Positions 40,901 through 45,192 of a DNA stretch of 64,000 nt are shown in pieces (positions within the stretch are counted from its first letter, which is position 1; every line of letters starts with the position of its first letter). Position numbers and translations under genes: made by a program. Below the pieces are notes generated by a model. The model saw nothing but the letters and a program-made list of their open reading frames with translations, had not been told where the DNA came from and did no database searches. This stretch comes from Nilaparvata lugens (lineage: Eukaryota; Arthropoda; Insecta; Hemiptera; Delphacidae). The stretch spans positions 20,168,257 to 20,232,256 of the forward strand of contig NC_052516.1 of assembly GCF_014356525.2 (NCBI RefSeq), given 5' to 3'.

Positions 40901-42878
40901 TGGAGAGCAACAAACTCATAACAGCACAACAGCATGGATTTAGAAAACGTCTAGGCACTACAACTGCAATATCTGAATTGTGTGACAACATAAACCAACT
41001 TTGGGAGGAGAAAAATACTGTTATGGGACTGTTTATAGATCTTCAAAAGGTCTTCGACACACTAGACTGGAACATCCTAACTCTGAAATTGAGAGAATTG
41101 AGAATAGAGGGAAGAGCATTGGAGTGGATAGAGGACTACCTCACCAACAGAAAGCAGTATGTGGAAATAGTACAGCACAAGAAAACTGCTCTTATAAACT
41201 ACAAATCCTCACTCAGAGCGGTGTCCCAGGGTGTGCCCCAGGGATCCATCCTTGGGCCACTGCTGTTCCTTGTCTACATCAATGACTTTCCCAAGGAAAT
41301 TGACAACAGAAACAGCTGCATATTGTTTGCTGATGATACCACTATCTTGATACCATCGCAGAAACTTCAAGACCCACACATAATTGTCGAGACAGCACTG
41401 GAAGAGGCCACAGATACATGCAATAGACTGAAGTTGACCATTAATAGGAAGAAGACAGTCCACATAAGATTCACTCCAATCAAAAACAACCTGGATGAGA
41501 GACAAGCAAATGATGACTCAATGATGACAGACTGTACAAGATTCCTGGGGATAACAATTGACTGTCACTTAACATGGAGAAAACATATAGAGCTGTTACG
41601 AAGATTCAGAAACATATCAGAGAAAAGTACATCATTCATTGCATACCACTCACTCTTTGCCTCACATTTAATGTACGGTATTGTTGCCTGGGGATCGGCA
41701 TCCCAGACACACCTTGACAGAGTCCTGAGAATACAAAAGTGGGCCTTGAGAACGATATTGGAGAAAAACATGATGGAGCACTGTAAACCATTATTTGTGG
41801 AGAGTGAAATACTCACAGTAGTCTCATTGTACCTGCTCGAAACAATAAATCTGGTTAAGAGGAAAGGCCTTACCACAAGACAGGAAAAACACTGCTATGA
41901 CCTTCGAAACAACAAGAATCTTGACTTGCCACAACATAGACTGAAGAAATACAGCTGCTCACCAACATATGCAGGATCATACTTTTTCAATTTACTACCG
42001 CGTGACCTGAAGGACATGGATGACGAGGCAGCATTTGCCAGAGGCCTAAAGTCATACCTATTGGCCCGACCCTACTATGCAGTATCAGAGTATGTTGAAG
42101 AGCATACATTTCAACATATACGACATGCTCATGGAGGAAATCACCTGCCGTGAAAAATAATGACGACTCCCCAGCCTTCAGAACCTAAACAATCTTTCTT
42201 TAGAAATTAGAGAGCTGCCAATCTATAAATTCAAACAGATTTTAAAAAATAAATTGACAGAGAGTGCCTATTATTCGGTGGATGAGTATCTTCAGTGTTC
42301 AATATAATCAATGCTCATTATGCAACATGTACCTTTTAATTTTTAGTAAAACTGAATAACTTATTAATTATTATTAATATGAATTGTAGTTTGTTTCTAA
42401 CTAAGACAAATTGTTATTGTAAGATTTTCATATATTGTACGATTTCTATTGTCTTGATGCTTAATTTTATATCATAATTTCTCATTTATTTCACAAGTGT
42501 TGTATTATTGTTATTGTTTTTTGACGTGCTCATACAATGTAAAGTTGTTCTGGCAATAAAGAATCTTGAATCTTGAATCTTGAATCAGACTGTCAGGAGG
42601 ACAAATACGAGTAACAAGTAATGATAATATATCGATATTATAAATTAATTGCTGATTTTAAGATAAGATCATTCAATACAGTCACACGTTCCGTGTTAAA
42701 TCATGTAATACTACACTAGTTGATAAAAAACTATGTGTAACAAAAAAAAGTGCTAGATACAATACCTGATACCAGGAGACACCAGCAGGACAAGAGAACT
42801 AGCAGTGGGCTGAGCCTAAATACAGTCTTCTGTAGCAGCAGCATGGCTACTACAATGGTTCACCTATGGTTGTACAAC
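1783..42878 (-). CDS. UGGT: UDP-glucose:glycoprotein glucosyltransferase, multi-exon gene, 3' part off window
   Basis: UGGT is the soluble ER-lumen enzyme that adds one glucose from UDP-glucose to Man9 N-glycans of misfolded glycoproteins, sending them back to calnexin/calreticulin. Nineteen coding exon positions run in order down the minus strand (42.8 kb to 1.8 kb). They cover a signal peptide, thioredoxin-like domains, the beta-sandwich region and the first residues of the GT24 domain. Joined exons, using exon 14 once, give about 1,197 residues with intact phase at every GT-AG junction. Diagnostic blocks include [54 protein letters not shown] and [20 protein letters not shown]. The catalytic DxD motif and C-terminal retention signal must lie beyond the left edge. 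Oddities are one exon-sized gap in the protein between exons 12 and 13, a duplicated exon 14, and a truncated extra copy of exon 4. Family assignment is secure; whether this copy is fully functional is open. Confidence 0.95.
2041..2165 (-). mobile_element. 3' fragment of an RTE-like LINE
   Basis: Read on the minus strand it encodes [14 protein letters not shown], the usual last residues of RTE-type endonuclease-reverse transcriptases, and ends in a (GAT)n tail seen here as (ATC)n at 2,042-2,059. A related fragment with a similar tail is at 62,148-62,585. Confidence 0.55.
2300..2490 (+). mobile_element. SINE-like repeat, family A
   Basis: It shares with several other sites a core like AAATTTGGGAAAGGAACAG, then TTTTGGGCTTCAAGCCTGTT, GTTCC and an ATAAATAAATG tail. 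Other members: 5,895-6,045 (minus), 10,430-10,640, 16,660-16,750, 24,270-24,430, 27,930-28,020, 30,985-31,085, 35,100-35,200 and 63,110-63,250. No coding capacity. The class (SINE or LINE 3' end) is uncertain. Confidence 0.5.
2740..2990 (+). mobile_element. LINE 3' end, family B, with (CAAT)n tail
   Basis: This block, ending CTACATAAATAAAGTACTCA and (CAAT)n, is repeated in inverse orientation at 43,808-44,030 with clear identity. A shorter member at 35,030-35,101 ends in (TCTAA)n. The shared 3' part with differing short tandem tails is typical of non-LTR retrotransposon 3' UTRs. Confidence 0.5.
4042..4238 (+). repeat. Perfect 97-bp tandem duplication
   Basis: Two adjacent copies of a 97-bp unit starting GAAATATGATTTAGTCAATA, with no differences seen. 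It lies in a UGGT intron and looks like a recent slippage or a small assembly repeat. Confidence 0.9.
4629..4943. mobile_element. MITE with ~45-bp terminal inverted repeats
   Basis: Left end TATACTCTATACAAAAAAAC, right end ...TTTTGTACGGAGTATA, with TTTTGACTTGG/CCAAGTCAAAA in the arms. One end of the same family recurs at 25,833-25,910. Confidence 0.65.
5051..5221 (-). CDS. UGGT: UGGT exon 19
   Basis: The acceptor is TTGTTGCAG and the donor ACTAG|GTCAGC. It encodes [40 protein letters not shown] and an acidic stretch [22 protein letters not shown]......VLI..F.S...K..V.KK..K...DLL is conserved ahead of the glucosyltransferase domain. Confidence 0.94.
6397..6620 (-). CDS. UGGT: UGGT exon 18
   Basis: The acceptor is TGTTGCAG and the donor ACTAG|GTAACA. 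It encodes [20 protein letters not shown], then [20 protein letters not shown] and [36 protein letters not shown] and [18 protein letters not shown] are signature blocks just before the catalytic domain. A copy of its first ~45 bases lies upstream in the intron (6,873-6,918). Confidence 0.96.
6873..6918 (-). repeat. Copy of the 5' end of UGGT exon 18
   Basis: About 42 of 47 bases match the acceptor and first codons of exon 18. It reads TTGCAG then [13 protein letters not shown] in frame. The few exon differences are all at third codon positions until a stop replaces the cysteine codon. It lies 250 bp upstream of the true exon in the intron. Confidence 0.8.
7984..8193 (-). CDS. UGGT: UGGT exon 17
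   Basis: The acceptor is GCTTGCAG and the donor CACAG|GTAATC. It encodes [20 protein letters not shown], then [20 protein letters not shown] and [34 protein letters not shown]...PE.W.VE and PYDLDNI.LEEV are near-invariant in UGGTs. Confidence 0.96.
8783..8821 (-). repeat. Copy of the 3' end of UGGT exon 16
   Basis: The minus strand reads GAGAAGAACAGCGACATGCC then GCTCAAGAG, differing from the true exon end by one synonymous base. The donor GT has become AT. It lies in the intron just downstream of exon 16. Confidence 0.75.
8950..9217 (+). mobile_element. 3' fragment of a CR1/Jockey-type LINE
   Basis: It encodes [20 protein letters not shown], then [20 protein letters not shown] and a stop, the usual LINE ORF2 C-terminus (F...L..WL....FYS..E.L). 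A short 3' UTR follows, ending in ATTCTTGATTCTTGACTC tandem units. It is strongly 5'-truncated. Confidence 0.75.
9335..9520 (-). CDS. UGGT: UGGT exon 16
   Basis: The acceptor is GATTGCAG and the donor AAGAG|GTTCGT, weak but GT. It encodes [20 protein letters not shown] and [20 protein letters not shown], ending [27 protein letters not shown] and F.NC..K.SDMPLK are conserved UGGT blocks. A partial copy of its last ~30 bases lies 520 bp downstream (8,783-8,821) with the donor GT changed to AT. Confidence 0.95.
9660..10125 (+). repeat. Degenerate minisatellite, interrupted by a MITE
   Basis: Irregular 30-45 bp units carry AACTCAATACAAGACAAGA, GGTAAAT and ACAGTTATTTG. The array is split at about 9,725-9,905 by an inverted-repeat insertion. 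Confidence 0.65.
9725..9905. mobile_element. Inverted-repeat element inside the minisatellite
   Basis: Ends read GTGTACTGGCGGCGGACGAG and CTCGTTTGCCGCCAGTGC, inverted. Inner repeats AATCAGCTGATAATCAG are also inverted or tandem. No protein. Confidence 0.55.
10430..10640 (+). mobile_element. SINE-like repeat, family A
   Basis: A diverged copy with GGGAATGGAATAGTAAGGGC, TACAAGCCTGTT and an AT-rich tail. It sits in the UGGT intron between exons 15 and 16. Confidence 0.4.
10950..11070 (-). CDS. UGGT: UGGT exon 15
   Basis: The acceptor is GGTCACTAG and the donor CATAG|GTCAGT; 121 bp. It encodes [20 protein letters not shown] and [20 protein letters not shown]. It aligns with the D..MK.D.LL...P....R...........H linker that precedes the beta-sandwich region. 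Phase matches exons 14 and 16, and both splice sites are canonical. The linker itself is weakly conserved. Confidence 0.85.
11423..12164. mobile_element. Tc1/mariner-type non-autonomous element
   Basis: About 28-bp inverted ends (CGAGGGTCATTTTTTTCAAC... and ...TTGACCCCTCG) are flanked on both sides by TA, the Tc1/mariner target duplication. The 742-bp body has no intact transposase. The right inverted repeat is where the 2,058-bp tandem duplication begins. Confidence 0.8.
12256..13178 (-). mobile_element. PIF/Harbinger-like element, copy 1
   Basis: Both ends carry the inverted motif AATAAAAACGAG, and subterminal AAGTAAATACTT repeats are dense at both ends. Inside is a truncated transposase. 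The exact target duplication is not clear. Confidence 0.65.
12483..12932 (-). pseudogene. Truncated HARBI1-like transposase, copy 1
   Basis: A 149-codon open frame resembles the N-terminal half of Harbinger/HARBI1 nucleases. It has a helical DNA-binding part ([38 protein letters not shown]), then [20 protein letters not shown] and IPTVIGAVD, the first catalytic Asp. The sequence departs right after that Asp and stops, so the rest of the DDE domain is missing. It cannot be a working nuclease. Confidence 0.75.
13284..13503 (-). CDS. UGGT: UGGT exon 14, downstream copy (14b)
   Basis: This is the same exon as at 15,342-15,561 with the same splice sites and no difference that I can see. It is nearer to exon 15. 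Either copy gives a correct GAA-G|GT junction to exon 15, but not both in series. It is part of a tandem segmental duplication that also carries a Harbinger-like element. Confidence 0.85.
14315..15236 (-). mobile_element. PIF/Harbinger-like element, copy 2
   Basis: Identical to the element at 12,256-13,178; duplicated together with UGGT exon 14, not by transposition. Confidence 0.65.
14542..14991 (-). pseudogene. Truncated HARBI1-like transposase, copy 2
   Basis: A second, identical copy of the truncated frame at 12,483-12,932, present because of the tandem duplication. Confidence 0.75.
15342..15561 (-). CDS. UGGT: UGGT exon 14, upstream copy (14a)
   Basis: The acceptor is GATTATAG and the donor GAAG|GTGAGG; 220 bp. 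It encodes [20 protein letters not shown], then [20 protein letters not shown] and [36 protein letters not shown] is conserved in UGGT. It starts in phase 0 and ends in phase 1. An identical copy follows 2,058 bp downstream (13,284-13,503). 220 is not a multiple of three, so using both copies in one mRNA would break the frame. The two are equivalent candidates. Confidence 0.85.
16761..16950 (-). CDS. UGGT: UGGT exon 13
   Basis: The donor is ACG|GTCAGT. The acceptor that keeps frame with exon 12 is TTTTAGAG|AAGC; the AG two bases earlier would shift it. It encodes [20 protein letters not shown] and [20 protein letters not shown], ending DHSDYDLT. This aligns with the R..MI.NP... segment after a region that is absent here. 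Family match is moderate because this part is variable. Confidence 0.85.
17506..17783. mobile_element. MITE family C, copy with ~77-bp inverted repeats
   Basis: Starts CATAGAGAAACAATAGCATA and ends in its complement. Arms run through GGTATAGGGCGTTT and GTCGCAACTTTTACTGTTAT. Other copies: 35,583-35,838, 44,246-44,519 and 61,761-62,017. It fills much of the intron from which ~95 UGGT residues are missing. Confidence 0.85.
17860..18041 (-). CDS. UGGT: UGGT exon 12
   Basis: The acceptor is TTTTTCAAG and the donor CCAAG|GTCAGA. It encodes [20 protein letters not shown], then [20 protein letters not shown] and MDQPNVMPR. It matches V.FNG.PL......D..E......Q.AVY.GEL.D...V.......PNV.PR. In other UGGTs about 95 more residues follow before the sequence of exon 13; no exon for them is visible in the 910-bp intron, which is largely a MITE. 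Confidence 0.92.
18441..18516. repeat. Perfect 34-bp palindrome arms with 8-nt spacer
   Basis: Left arm 18,441-18,474 and right arm 18,483-18,516 are exact complements around GAGGTAAA. The core includes GGGTAACGTAACACTTGATA. It would form a very stable hairpin; the origin may be a short foldback element. Confidence 0.9.
19739..19921 (-). CDS. UGGT: UGGT exon 11
   Basis: The acceptor is TAATTGCAG and the donor CAG|GTAATC; 183 bp, phase 0. It encodes [20 protein letters not shown], then [20 protein letters not shown] and [12 protein letters not shown]. It aligns with the UGGT segment ending ...G..Y...R.....Y....G....PVVLFNG, whose last residues are on exon 12. Confidence 0.92.
20009..20060 (-). 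repeat. Diverged copy of the 3' end of UGGT exon 10
   Basis: The minus strand encodes [12 protein letters not shown] followed by an intact GTGAGTTGGTC donor; the true exon ends [11 protein letters not shown] with the same donor. The open frame extends about 30 residues further upstream with weak similarity to exon 10 (LLLINF vs ALLNAF). It lies in the intron downstream of exon 10. Confidence 0.65.
20440..20780 (+). repeat. Diverged tandem repeat of ~180 bp
   Basis: Two units share GATAAGTGRGTAGTGAA, GCGAGAAATTTTCTCA, GTCAAAAGTAGTCA and GGATGGTTCAAA. Part of the flanking sequence (TTGAAGTTGATTGATAAAAG) recurs at 20,070-20,115 beside the exon 10 tail copy. Confidence 0.7.
20921..21139 (-). CDS. 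UGGT: UGGT exon 10
   Basis: The acceptor is GTTTGTAG and the donor GAC|GTGAGT; 219 bp, phase 0 at both ends. It encodes [20 protein letters not shown], then [20 protein letters not shown] and [28 protein letters not shown] is conserved. A diverged copy of its 3' end, with a preserved donor, lies at about 20,009-20,060. Confidence 0.94.
21683..22411 (+). mobile_element. 5'-truncated LINE, 3' part with (AAAT)n tail
   Basis: The short frame at 21,707-21,943 encodes [20 protein letters not shown] and [11 protein letters not shown], the usual C-terminus of Jockey/CR1-type ORF2. A 440-bp 3' UTR ends in (AAAT)n at 22,384-22,411. Confidence 0.65.
22424..22497. repeat. Short hairpin, 29-bp arms
   Basis: GAACTGAAGTTTCGGGTTGA and its near-complement enclose about 17 bases. 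It lies right after the LINE tail. Function unknown. Confidence 0.7.
22644..22864 (-). CDS. UGGT: UGGT exon 9
   Basis: The acceptor is AATTGCAG and the donor CTG|GTCAGC. It encodes [20 protein letters not shown], then a WANDIE segment and [20 protein letters not shown]. The [14 protein letters not shown] block is the best single UGGT signature in the window. Two decayed copies of the first ~35 bases lie upstream in the intron (23,686-23,730 and 23,859-23,893). Confidence 0.95.
23017..23643. mobile_element. Non-autonomous DNA element with ~90-bp inverted repeats
   Basis: Left arm GCTATGAAAAAGGTGTCCAT, right arm GGGCACCTTTTTCAGAACA, continuing inward through AGGTCCGAAAATGCTTAGTT on both sides. 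The 440-bp AT-rich centre has no frame. Confidence 0.75.
23686..23730 (-). repeat. Copy 1 of the 5' end of UGGT exon 9
   Basis: The minus strand reads GATTCGGACAAGTCAACACT with DSDKSTLNK in frame, against [10 protein letters not shown] in exon 9. The acceptor is degraded. It shares AAG, ACA and CTC codon variants with copy 2. Confidence 0.7.
23859..23893 (-). repeat. Copy 2 of the 5' end of UGGT exon 9
   Basis: The minus strand reads GGGTATTCTGGACAAGTCAA then CACTCGGCAAACT, encoding [11 protein letters not shown]. Most differences from exon 9 are at third positions. It lies about 1 kb upstream of the true exon. Confidence 0.7.
24612..24825 (-). CDS. UGGT: UGGT exon 8
   Basis: The acceptor is TATTACAG and the donor ATCG|GTGAGC. 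It encodes [20 protein letters not shown], then [20 protein letters not shown] and a helix ending [18 protein letters not shown] is a strongly conserved UGGT motif in the second thioredoxin-like domain. Confidence 0.93.
25545..25740 (-). CDS. UGGT: UGGT exon 7
   Basis: The acceptor is TTTTTGTAG and the donor CAG|GTCAGT. It encodes [20 protein letters not shown] and [20 protein letters not shown], then [20 protein letters not shown]. It matches the conserved APLKVWQ..LS.QAA.RI..SP segment that leads into the second thioredoxin-like domain. The exon starts in phase 2 and ends in phase 0. Confidence 0.93.
25833..25910 (-). mobile_element. End fragment of the 4.6-kb MITE family
   Basis: It reads CTATACTCCGTACAAAATAA then CTTTTGACTTGGAAG and GCGGCGCAGAGAAATGGAGG, matching the inverted right end of the element at 4,629-4,943. 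The other end is not seen. Confidence 0.55.
26392..26564 (-). CDS. UGGT: UGGT exon 6, with acidic insert
   Basis: The acceptor is GATGTAG and the donor CTCAA|GTGAGT. It encodes [20 protein letters not shown] and then [11 protein letters not shown], followed by an acidic stretch [20 protein letters not shown]. The block [16 protein letters not shown] is diagnostic. The acidic linker is variable across UGGTs. Ends in phase 2. Confidence 0.92.
27248..27627 (+). repeat. 26-bp minisatellite, about 14 units
   Basis: Unit TAGACGTTACTAATGGCCAG followed by ATCTAA; nearly identical copies with a few single-base changes and a decayed last unit. It is contained in the UGGT intron between exons 5 and 6. 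Confidence 0.95.
28815..29176. mobile_element. MITE family D with ~85-bp inverted repeats
   Basis: Starts GGCCGGTTTCCGAGCTCGCG and ends in CGAGCTCGGAAACCGGCC. The arms carry CAGCTGGA, TTGGCTTTCCAAAACGGGG. It ends 41 bp from UGGT exon 5's donor. The sister copy is at 50,811-51,183. Confidence 0.8.
29217..29411 (-). CDS. UGGT: UGGT exon 5
   Basis: The acceptor is TTTGACAG, the donor AAG|GTGAGT, and the length is 195 bp, phase 0 at both ends. It encodes [20 protein letters not shown] and [20 protein letters not shown], ending [13 protein letters not shown]. This matches the UGGT block (DHRYP...VV.FY.E.G...F..FH....G.I.YV.RH) at the end of the first thioredoxin-like domain. Confidence 0.93.
29814..30860. 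repeat. 1,047-bp duplicated block, copy 1
   Basis: Matches 31,346-32,392 at a constant offset of 1,532 bp. It holds most of UGGT exon 4, its donor and downstream intron, including a ~100-bp repeat array. Confidence 0.93.
30370..30625 (+). repeat. ~100-bp tandem repeat array, three units
   Basis: Units share ACAGCGCCTCCCTA, ATTTCCA and GATTTTATAACATGAATCTC. A degenerate fourth unit is near 30,175-30,215. It abuts exon 4's donor and is repeated at 31,902-32,157 with the larger block. Confidence 0.7.
30650..30891 (-). CDS. UGGT: UGGT exon 4 (complete copy)
   Basis: The acceptor is GTTATGCAG and the donor TTG|GTGAGT. The 242-bp exon continues the frame from exon 3 and ends in phase 0. It encodes [20 protein letters not shown] and then [20 protein letters not shown], with a GCAN..LC segment typical of the first thioredoxin-like domain. 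A partial second copy lacking the acceptor and the first 31 bases lies upstream at 32,182-32,392. Only this copy has both splice sites. Confidence 0.9.
31346..32392. repeat. 1,047-bp duplicated block, copy 2
   Basis: Same orientation as copy 1, with 485 bp of other sequence between them. It ends inside exon 4. Confidence 0.93.
32182..32392 (-). pseudogene. Truncated duplicate of UGGT exon 4
   Basis: The last 211 bases of exon 4 plus its donor are repeated here without visible change. Identity stops abruptly at 32,392, before the acceptor and the first 31 exon bases. It belongs to a 1,047-bp duplicated block (31,346-32,392 matching 29,814-30,860, offset 1,532). Without an acceptor it cannot be spliced like exon 4. 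Confidence 0.85.
33181..33353. repeat. Two consecutive hairpins, the second a perfect 58-bp palindrome
   Basis: The first (33,181-33,228) has 22-bp arms, ATGACATTTTTTT... with one mismatch and one indel. The second has arms 33,238-33,295 and 33,298-33,355 that pair without a mismatch around a 2-nt spacer. The arms contain TTACGGTAACTAATATAAAA. Confidence 0.92.
33684..33930. repeat. GC-richer inverted-repeat segment
   Basis: Contains TTCCGGCTC (33,727) facing GAGCCGGAA (33,786) and CAAGTTCTCGA facing TCTCGAACTTG between them. It stands out in base composition from its AT-rich surroundings. Family unknown. Confidence 0.5.
34376..34770 (-). repeat. 33-bp minisatellite of splice-donor copies, 12 units
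   Basis: Read in the UGGT sense, each unit carries GATAGGTAAG followed by KGCTAAAACATAGTGGATAG or a close variant. This is the sequence around exon 3's own donor (CATATGTAAGGGCTAAAACA at 35,347 downward). Eleven of twelve units keep AG|GTAAG or AG|GTGAG, a better donor than the real one. The unit length divides by three, which makes a spurious repetitive open frame. Confidence 0.93.
35342..35530 (-). CDS. UGGT: UGGT exon 3: start of the mature protein, first thioredoxin-like domain
   Basis: The acceptor TTGTTGTAG lies at 35,531 and the donor is AT|GTAAGG at 35,341. It encodes [20 protein letters not shown] and then [20 protein letters not shown], matching the conserved N-terminus of mature UGGT (KAVTT..KW.STPL.LE..E.LAE). 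The donor and the bases after it are nearly identical to each unit of the minisatellite 600 bp downstream in the intron (34,376-34,770). The exon ends in phase 1. Confidence 0.92.
35583..35838. mobile_element. MITE family C copy
   Basis: A diverged copy: GATAGCATAAGAAGATATCC at the left, GGGATATCTTCTAATGCCAT at the right. It lies immediately upstream of UGGT exon 3. Confidence 0.7.
36372..37385. mobile_element. 1-kb DNA element with inverted repeats and TA target duplication
   Basis: AGGGCCGTTTGCACAGT and ACTGTGCAAACGGCCCT are the ends, flanked by TA on both sides. Subterminal TTTAAACT/AGTTTAAA-type motifs are dense. There is no transposase frame; Tc1/mariner-type by target site only. A relative in the opposite orientation frames 47,074-49,322. 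Confidence 0.75.
37067..37133 (+). repeat. 66-bp direct repeat, copy 1
   Basis: AAAACTTCTATCAATTCCTG through CCTAAATAATTATTATC recurs at 37,561-37,626, immediately before the LINE coding sequence. This copy is inside the 36.4-kb element. Confidence 0.85.
37561..37626 (+). repeat. 66-bp direct repeat, copy 2, at LINE 5' end
   Basis: Matches 37,067-37,133; the match ends where the LINE's own sequence begins (CTGCCAACAGGACAAAGCAC). Confidence 0.85.
37656..38607 (+). pseudogene. CR1 ORF1: coiled coil plus SGNH/esterase-like domain, frameshifted
   Basis: Three overlapping frames together resemble CR1 ORF1. They are a helical start ([20 protein letters not shown]), a basic middle, [12 protein letters not shown], and then [20 protein letters not shown] with [20 protein letters not shown]. 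...GD/AS.A and H.GSRNLL are the degenerate remains of esterase blocks. The frameshifts make it non-functional as read. Confidence 0.7.
38640..39530 (+). pseudogene. CR1 ORF2 endonuclease region, first copy
   Basis: Encodes [20 protein letters not shown], then after a frameshift [20 protein letters not shown] and [20 protein letters not shown], then [27 protein letters not shown] lies in yet another frame. GD.NID and SDHHAVL are apurinic-endonuclease motifs of LINE ORF2. Confidence 0.75.
39531..40724 (+). pseudogene. CR1 ORF2 endonuclease region, second copy and linker
   Basis: The first 848 bases repeat 38,683-39,530 with almost no change (the first copy has AAACATCACA where the second has AAGCATCACA). 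It then runs into the linker towards the reverse transcriptase (40,400-40,726 frame). Confidence 0.75.
40810..42153 (+). CDS. CR1 reverse transcriptase domain, uninterrupted 447-codon frame
   Basis: Motifs in order: [50 protein letters not shown] (catalytic Asp block; a Lys replaces the usual Ala), [20 protein letters not shown], and LFADDTTIL with the paired catalytic Asp. The C-terminus [20 protein letters not shown] is typical. It has no intact start because the upstream ORF2 part is broken; enzymatic activity is doubtful. Confidence 0.88.
   Translation: MDHKNYRPIANLPITSKIIERAVYVQLILHLESNKLITAQQHGFRKRLGTTTAISELCDNINQLWEEKNTVMGLFIDLQKVFDTLDWNILTLKLRELRIEGRALEWIEDYLTNRKQYVEIVQHKKTALINYKSSLRAVSQGVPQGSILGPLLFLVYINDFPKEIDNRNSCILFADDTTILIPSQKLQDPHIIVETALEEATDTCNRLKLTINRKKTVHIRFTPIKNNLDERQANDDSMMTDCTRFLGITIDCHLTWRKHIELLRRFRNISEKSTSFIAYHSLFASHLMYGIVAWGSASQTHLDRVLRIQKWALRTILEKNMMEHCKPLFVESEILTVVSLYLLETINLVKRKGLTTRQEKHCYDLRNNKNLDLPQHRLKKYSCSPTYAGSYFFNLLPRDLKDMDDEAAFARGLKSYLLARPYYAVSEYVEEHTFQHIRHAHGGNHLP
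42766..42878 (-). CDS. UGGT: UGGT exon 2: 5' UTR end and signal peptide
   Basis: The exon opens after a CAG acceptor at 42,879-42,881. The ATG is at 42,844 and it ends at a GTATTG donor. It encodes 26 residues plus one base: [20 protein letters not shown] followed by WCLLVS. This is a classic cleavable signal peptide with a leucine-rich core, as an ER-luminal enzyme needs. The split glycine codon joins exon 3 in phase. Only this ATG gives a signal peptide in frame with the next exon. A LINE ends about 180 bp below its donor. Confidence 0.85.
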
Positions 42879-43095
42879 CTGAAACAAATATAAATAATAC
42901 AATAATTAAATATTAGTAACCTTTAACGTTTTTTTAATCAATTTATTCTAAATAAAATTTTATTACGTAAAAAATCAGAAAAGGAACTGATAGGAAAGAA
43001 GAGAAATTTTGTGATACATAAAGCCAAGACGAAAATCTTTATTTTGCTGAGGATGAATCTCACATGAGCTCTAGGCTTGTGAGCGGTGCGTGTTA

Positions 43096-43260
43096 AGGTG
43101 CGTACAGATTTACGCGTCGCGAACATGAGCAATTCAATTTTTATCAGCTGATGCCAAGCTTTTTATATCTGTATCTTACCGTTTCTGTAAAAATACAGAT
43201 ATAGTCAGCTGATTAAAAGTGAATTGCTCATGTTCGCGGCGCGTATATCTGTACGCACCT
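43096..43260. mobile_element. 165-bp MITE with TTA target duplication
   Basis: AGGTGCGTACAGATTTACGC and its complement form ~75-bp arms, with GAACATGAGCAATTC inside. TTA flanks both ends, a PIF/Harbinger-type target duplication. Confidence 0.85.
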
Positions 43261-43807
43261 TTAGACGGACGATGATAACAGATGAGTAAAGTAGCTTTAG
43301 GTGGATTCCGAACCACCAGAAAGAGATTTGTCCAAATCATAAATGGTACAGTATATAGAAGCCAATTCTATGCAAACATTTGTGTGAAAAAGAATTTTAA
43401 AGAATCGAGAAGATCAGTAAAAAGTCAATGCACTAGATTCTCCTGGATGAATAATCGATGACATTGTATTATGATTATCAACTTGGAATCATAATGAAAG
43501 CACATGCTCTTTTTGAATAAAACTGAACAAAAGAGAACAAAAACAATGGACAAATATTTGTTTATGTTCAATTGTATCATATTAGCAGGAGTTTGGAGCA
43601 AATGTTGAGTCAAAAGTGGAGTACCTACATGTACGTTACTTTATTATAAGTTTGCAGATAAAAACATGTTTACGAAAATATTCAAAAACTATACTATAGT
43701 AAATTAGGAGAAAGGAGTTTTAAAGGAATAAAAATGAACAATATTAAATTCCTCTTTTGATCTTTTTCATTGCCAGTTGTTTTTATTCCAATTGAAAATT
43801 GTCAAAA

Positions 43808-44030
43808 GTTTGATTGAGTTCTTTATTTATGTAGATTACAATATATACTGGCTTATACACTTATATACAATAGCTTACAATACAGCAAAATTATAGATGA
43901 ATTTACATAATATAGACTAAGAAAATGATTATTGAACTGTATATGATATGAAAAAGCAATTTGTAATATAATAACTATAAATAATAATTATACTGTTATG
44001 CATCTACATAAATTGGCAGAGCTTTGGACA
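43808..44030 (-). mobile_element. LINE 3' end, family B, inverse copy
   Basis: This is the reverse complement of the 2,740-2,990 block, including TATATACTGGCTTATACACT. It lies in the long UGGT intron 1. Confidence 0.5.
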
Positions 44031-44245
44031 AAGTTGGGAGTTGATAGGATGCCATACGCCGCACTAAAGTAGGAAAATAATTTATTTTAAACTTTTTAGT
44101 TAACATTATGACTAGACATGATTTTTGTTAAACAACAATATATGCAAATTTTCTATGTGATCTTCATTCAAATTTGAATAACAGCAGATAATTATTGAAT
44201 AAAATTCATTCACAACTAGCTCGATAGAGATCAGGTCTATAATAG

Positions 44246-44519
44246 CATAGAGAAACAATAGCATAAGTAGATATCCCATGGTAAAGAGCGTTTATGTCGC
44301 AACTTTTACTGTTATCTCGAGCTAATAGTCCACGTAGTTCTTTCCCGTGAAGCTTTATGACGCTGGTAGTCTCTCATATTGTGCCGTTCATACACTCTTA
44401 CCCGGTCAAAACAGTAAAAATCAACAATAATCAACAGTAATCGGATTGAGATAACATTAAATGTTGCGACATAAACGCCCTATACCATGGGATATCTACT
44501 TATGCTATTGATTCTCTAT
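44246..44519. mobile_element. MITE family C copy
   Basis: A close relative of 17,506-17,783, with the same CATAGAGAAACAATAGCATA start and matching inverted right arm, in UGGT intron 1. Confidence 0.85.
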
Positions 44520-45192
44520 AAAAATAGGTAGTAGTTTTCATGCTAGTATGAAGATTTGTAAAGGTGATGAAAAGATTTAAGCATAGCCAATCTGGCTACA
44601 ATATTTAAAAGCCATGCTACGGTACCGGTACTTATCGTATAATTTACCTCAAGTACCGATACCAAATTAATGTAAACGACTGCAAATTGACTTTGCTTTT
44701 ACAATTTGACAAGATTAGTTTCCAACATTTTTACTCGGCGAACCGGGAGCATCATAAAATTTAATTAGCATCAACTCTATTATCTTTTGCAATGATGATT
44801 GAAAATCCTAACTTGAGTTTTTATATTATCATTGTTTTATGTTTTGCAAATTTATCATTCTGCAAATGTTCAACTTTCTGCATGTTGTACTCTTTGGAAA
44901 TAACCCAATAAGAACCAATAAATTGTTATTATTAATATAATTATGACGTAGGCTATTGTAAGTTTAGTTGTTACAGAAACTCATTAATAGTAATCAGGAT
45001 TCACCGTACAAATTGACTGAAAATTCAAATCAAATGATACGGTAATGAAAAAATACTAATAAACGGCTTTAATATCATTGTCTAGAATACTACTGATACA
45101 GCCAAATCATTGCTACTTGGTGGTAACAGCTTCAAGTAAATAAGATATTAGCTGTGTGTCAGTAAAATTAAGTAAATCACATTGGATGCACG

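Larger units (their letters stand above)
37627..42586 (+). mobile_element. CR1-like non-LTR retrotransposon, nearly full length but broken
   Basis: In order: an ORF1 region with a coiled coil and an esterase-like domain, an endonuclease region, a reverse transcriptase of 447 residues, and a 3' UTR ending in AATAAAGAATCTTGAATCTT (AATCTTG repeats). It is inserted antisense in UGGT intron 2, 180 bp from the signal-peptide exon. ORF1 and the endonuclease carry frameshifts, and an 848-bp internal tandem duplication splits ORF2. Confidence 0.88.
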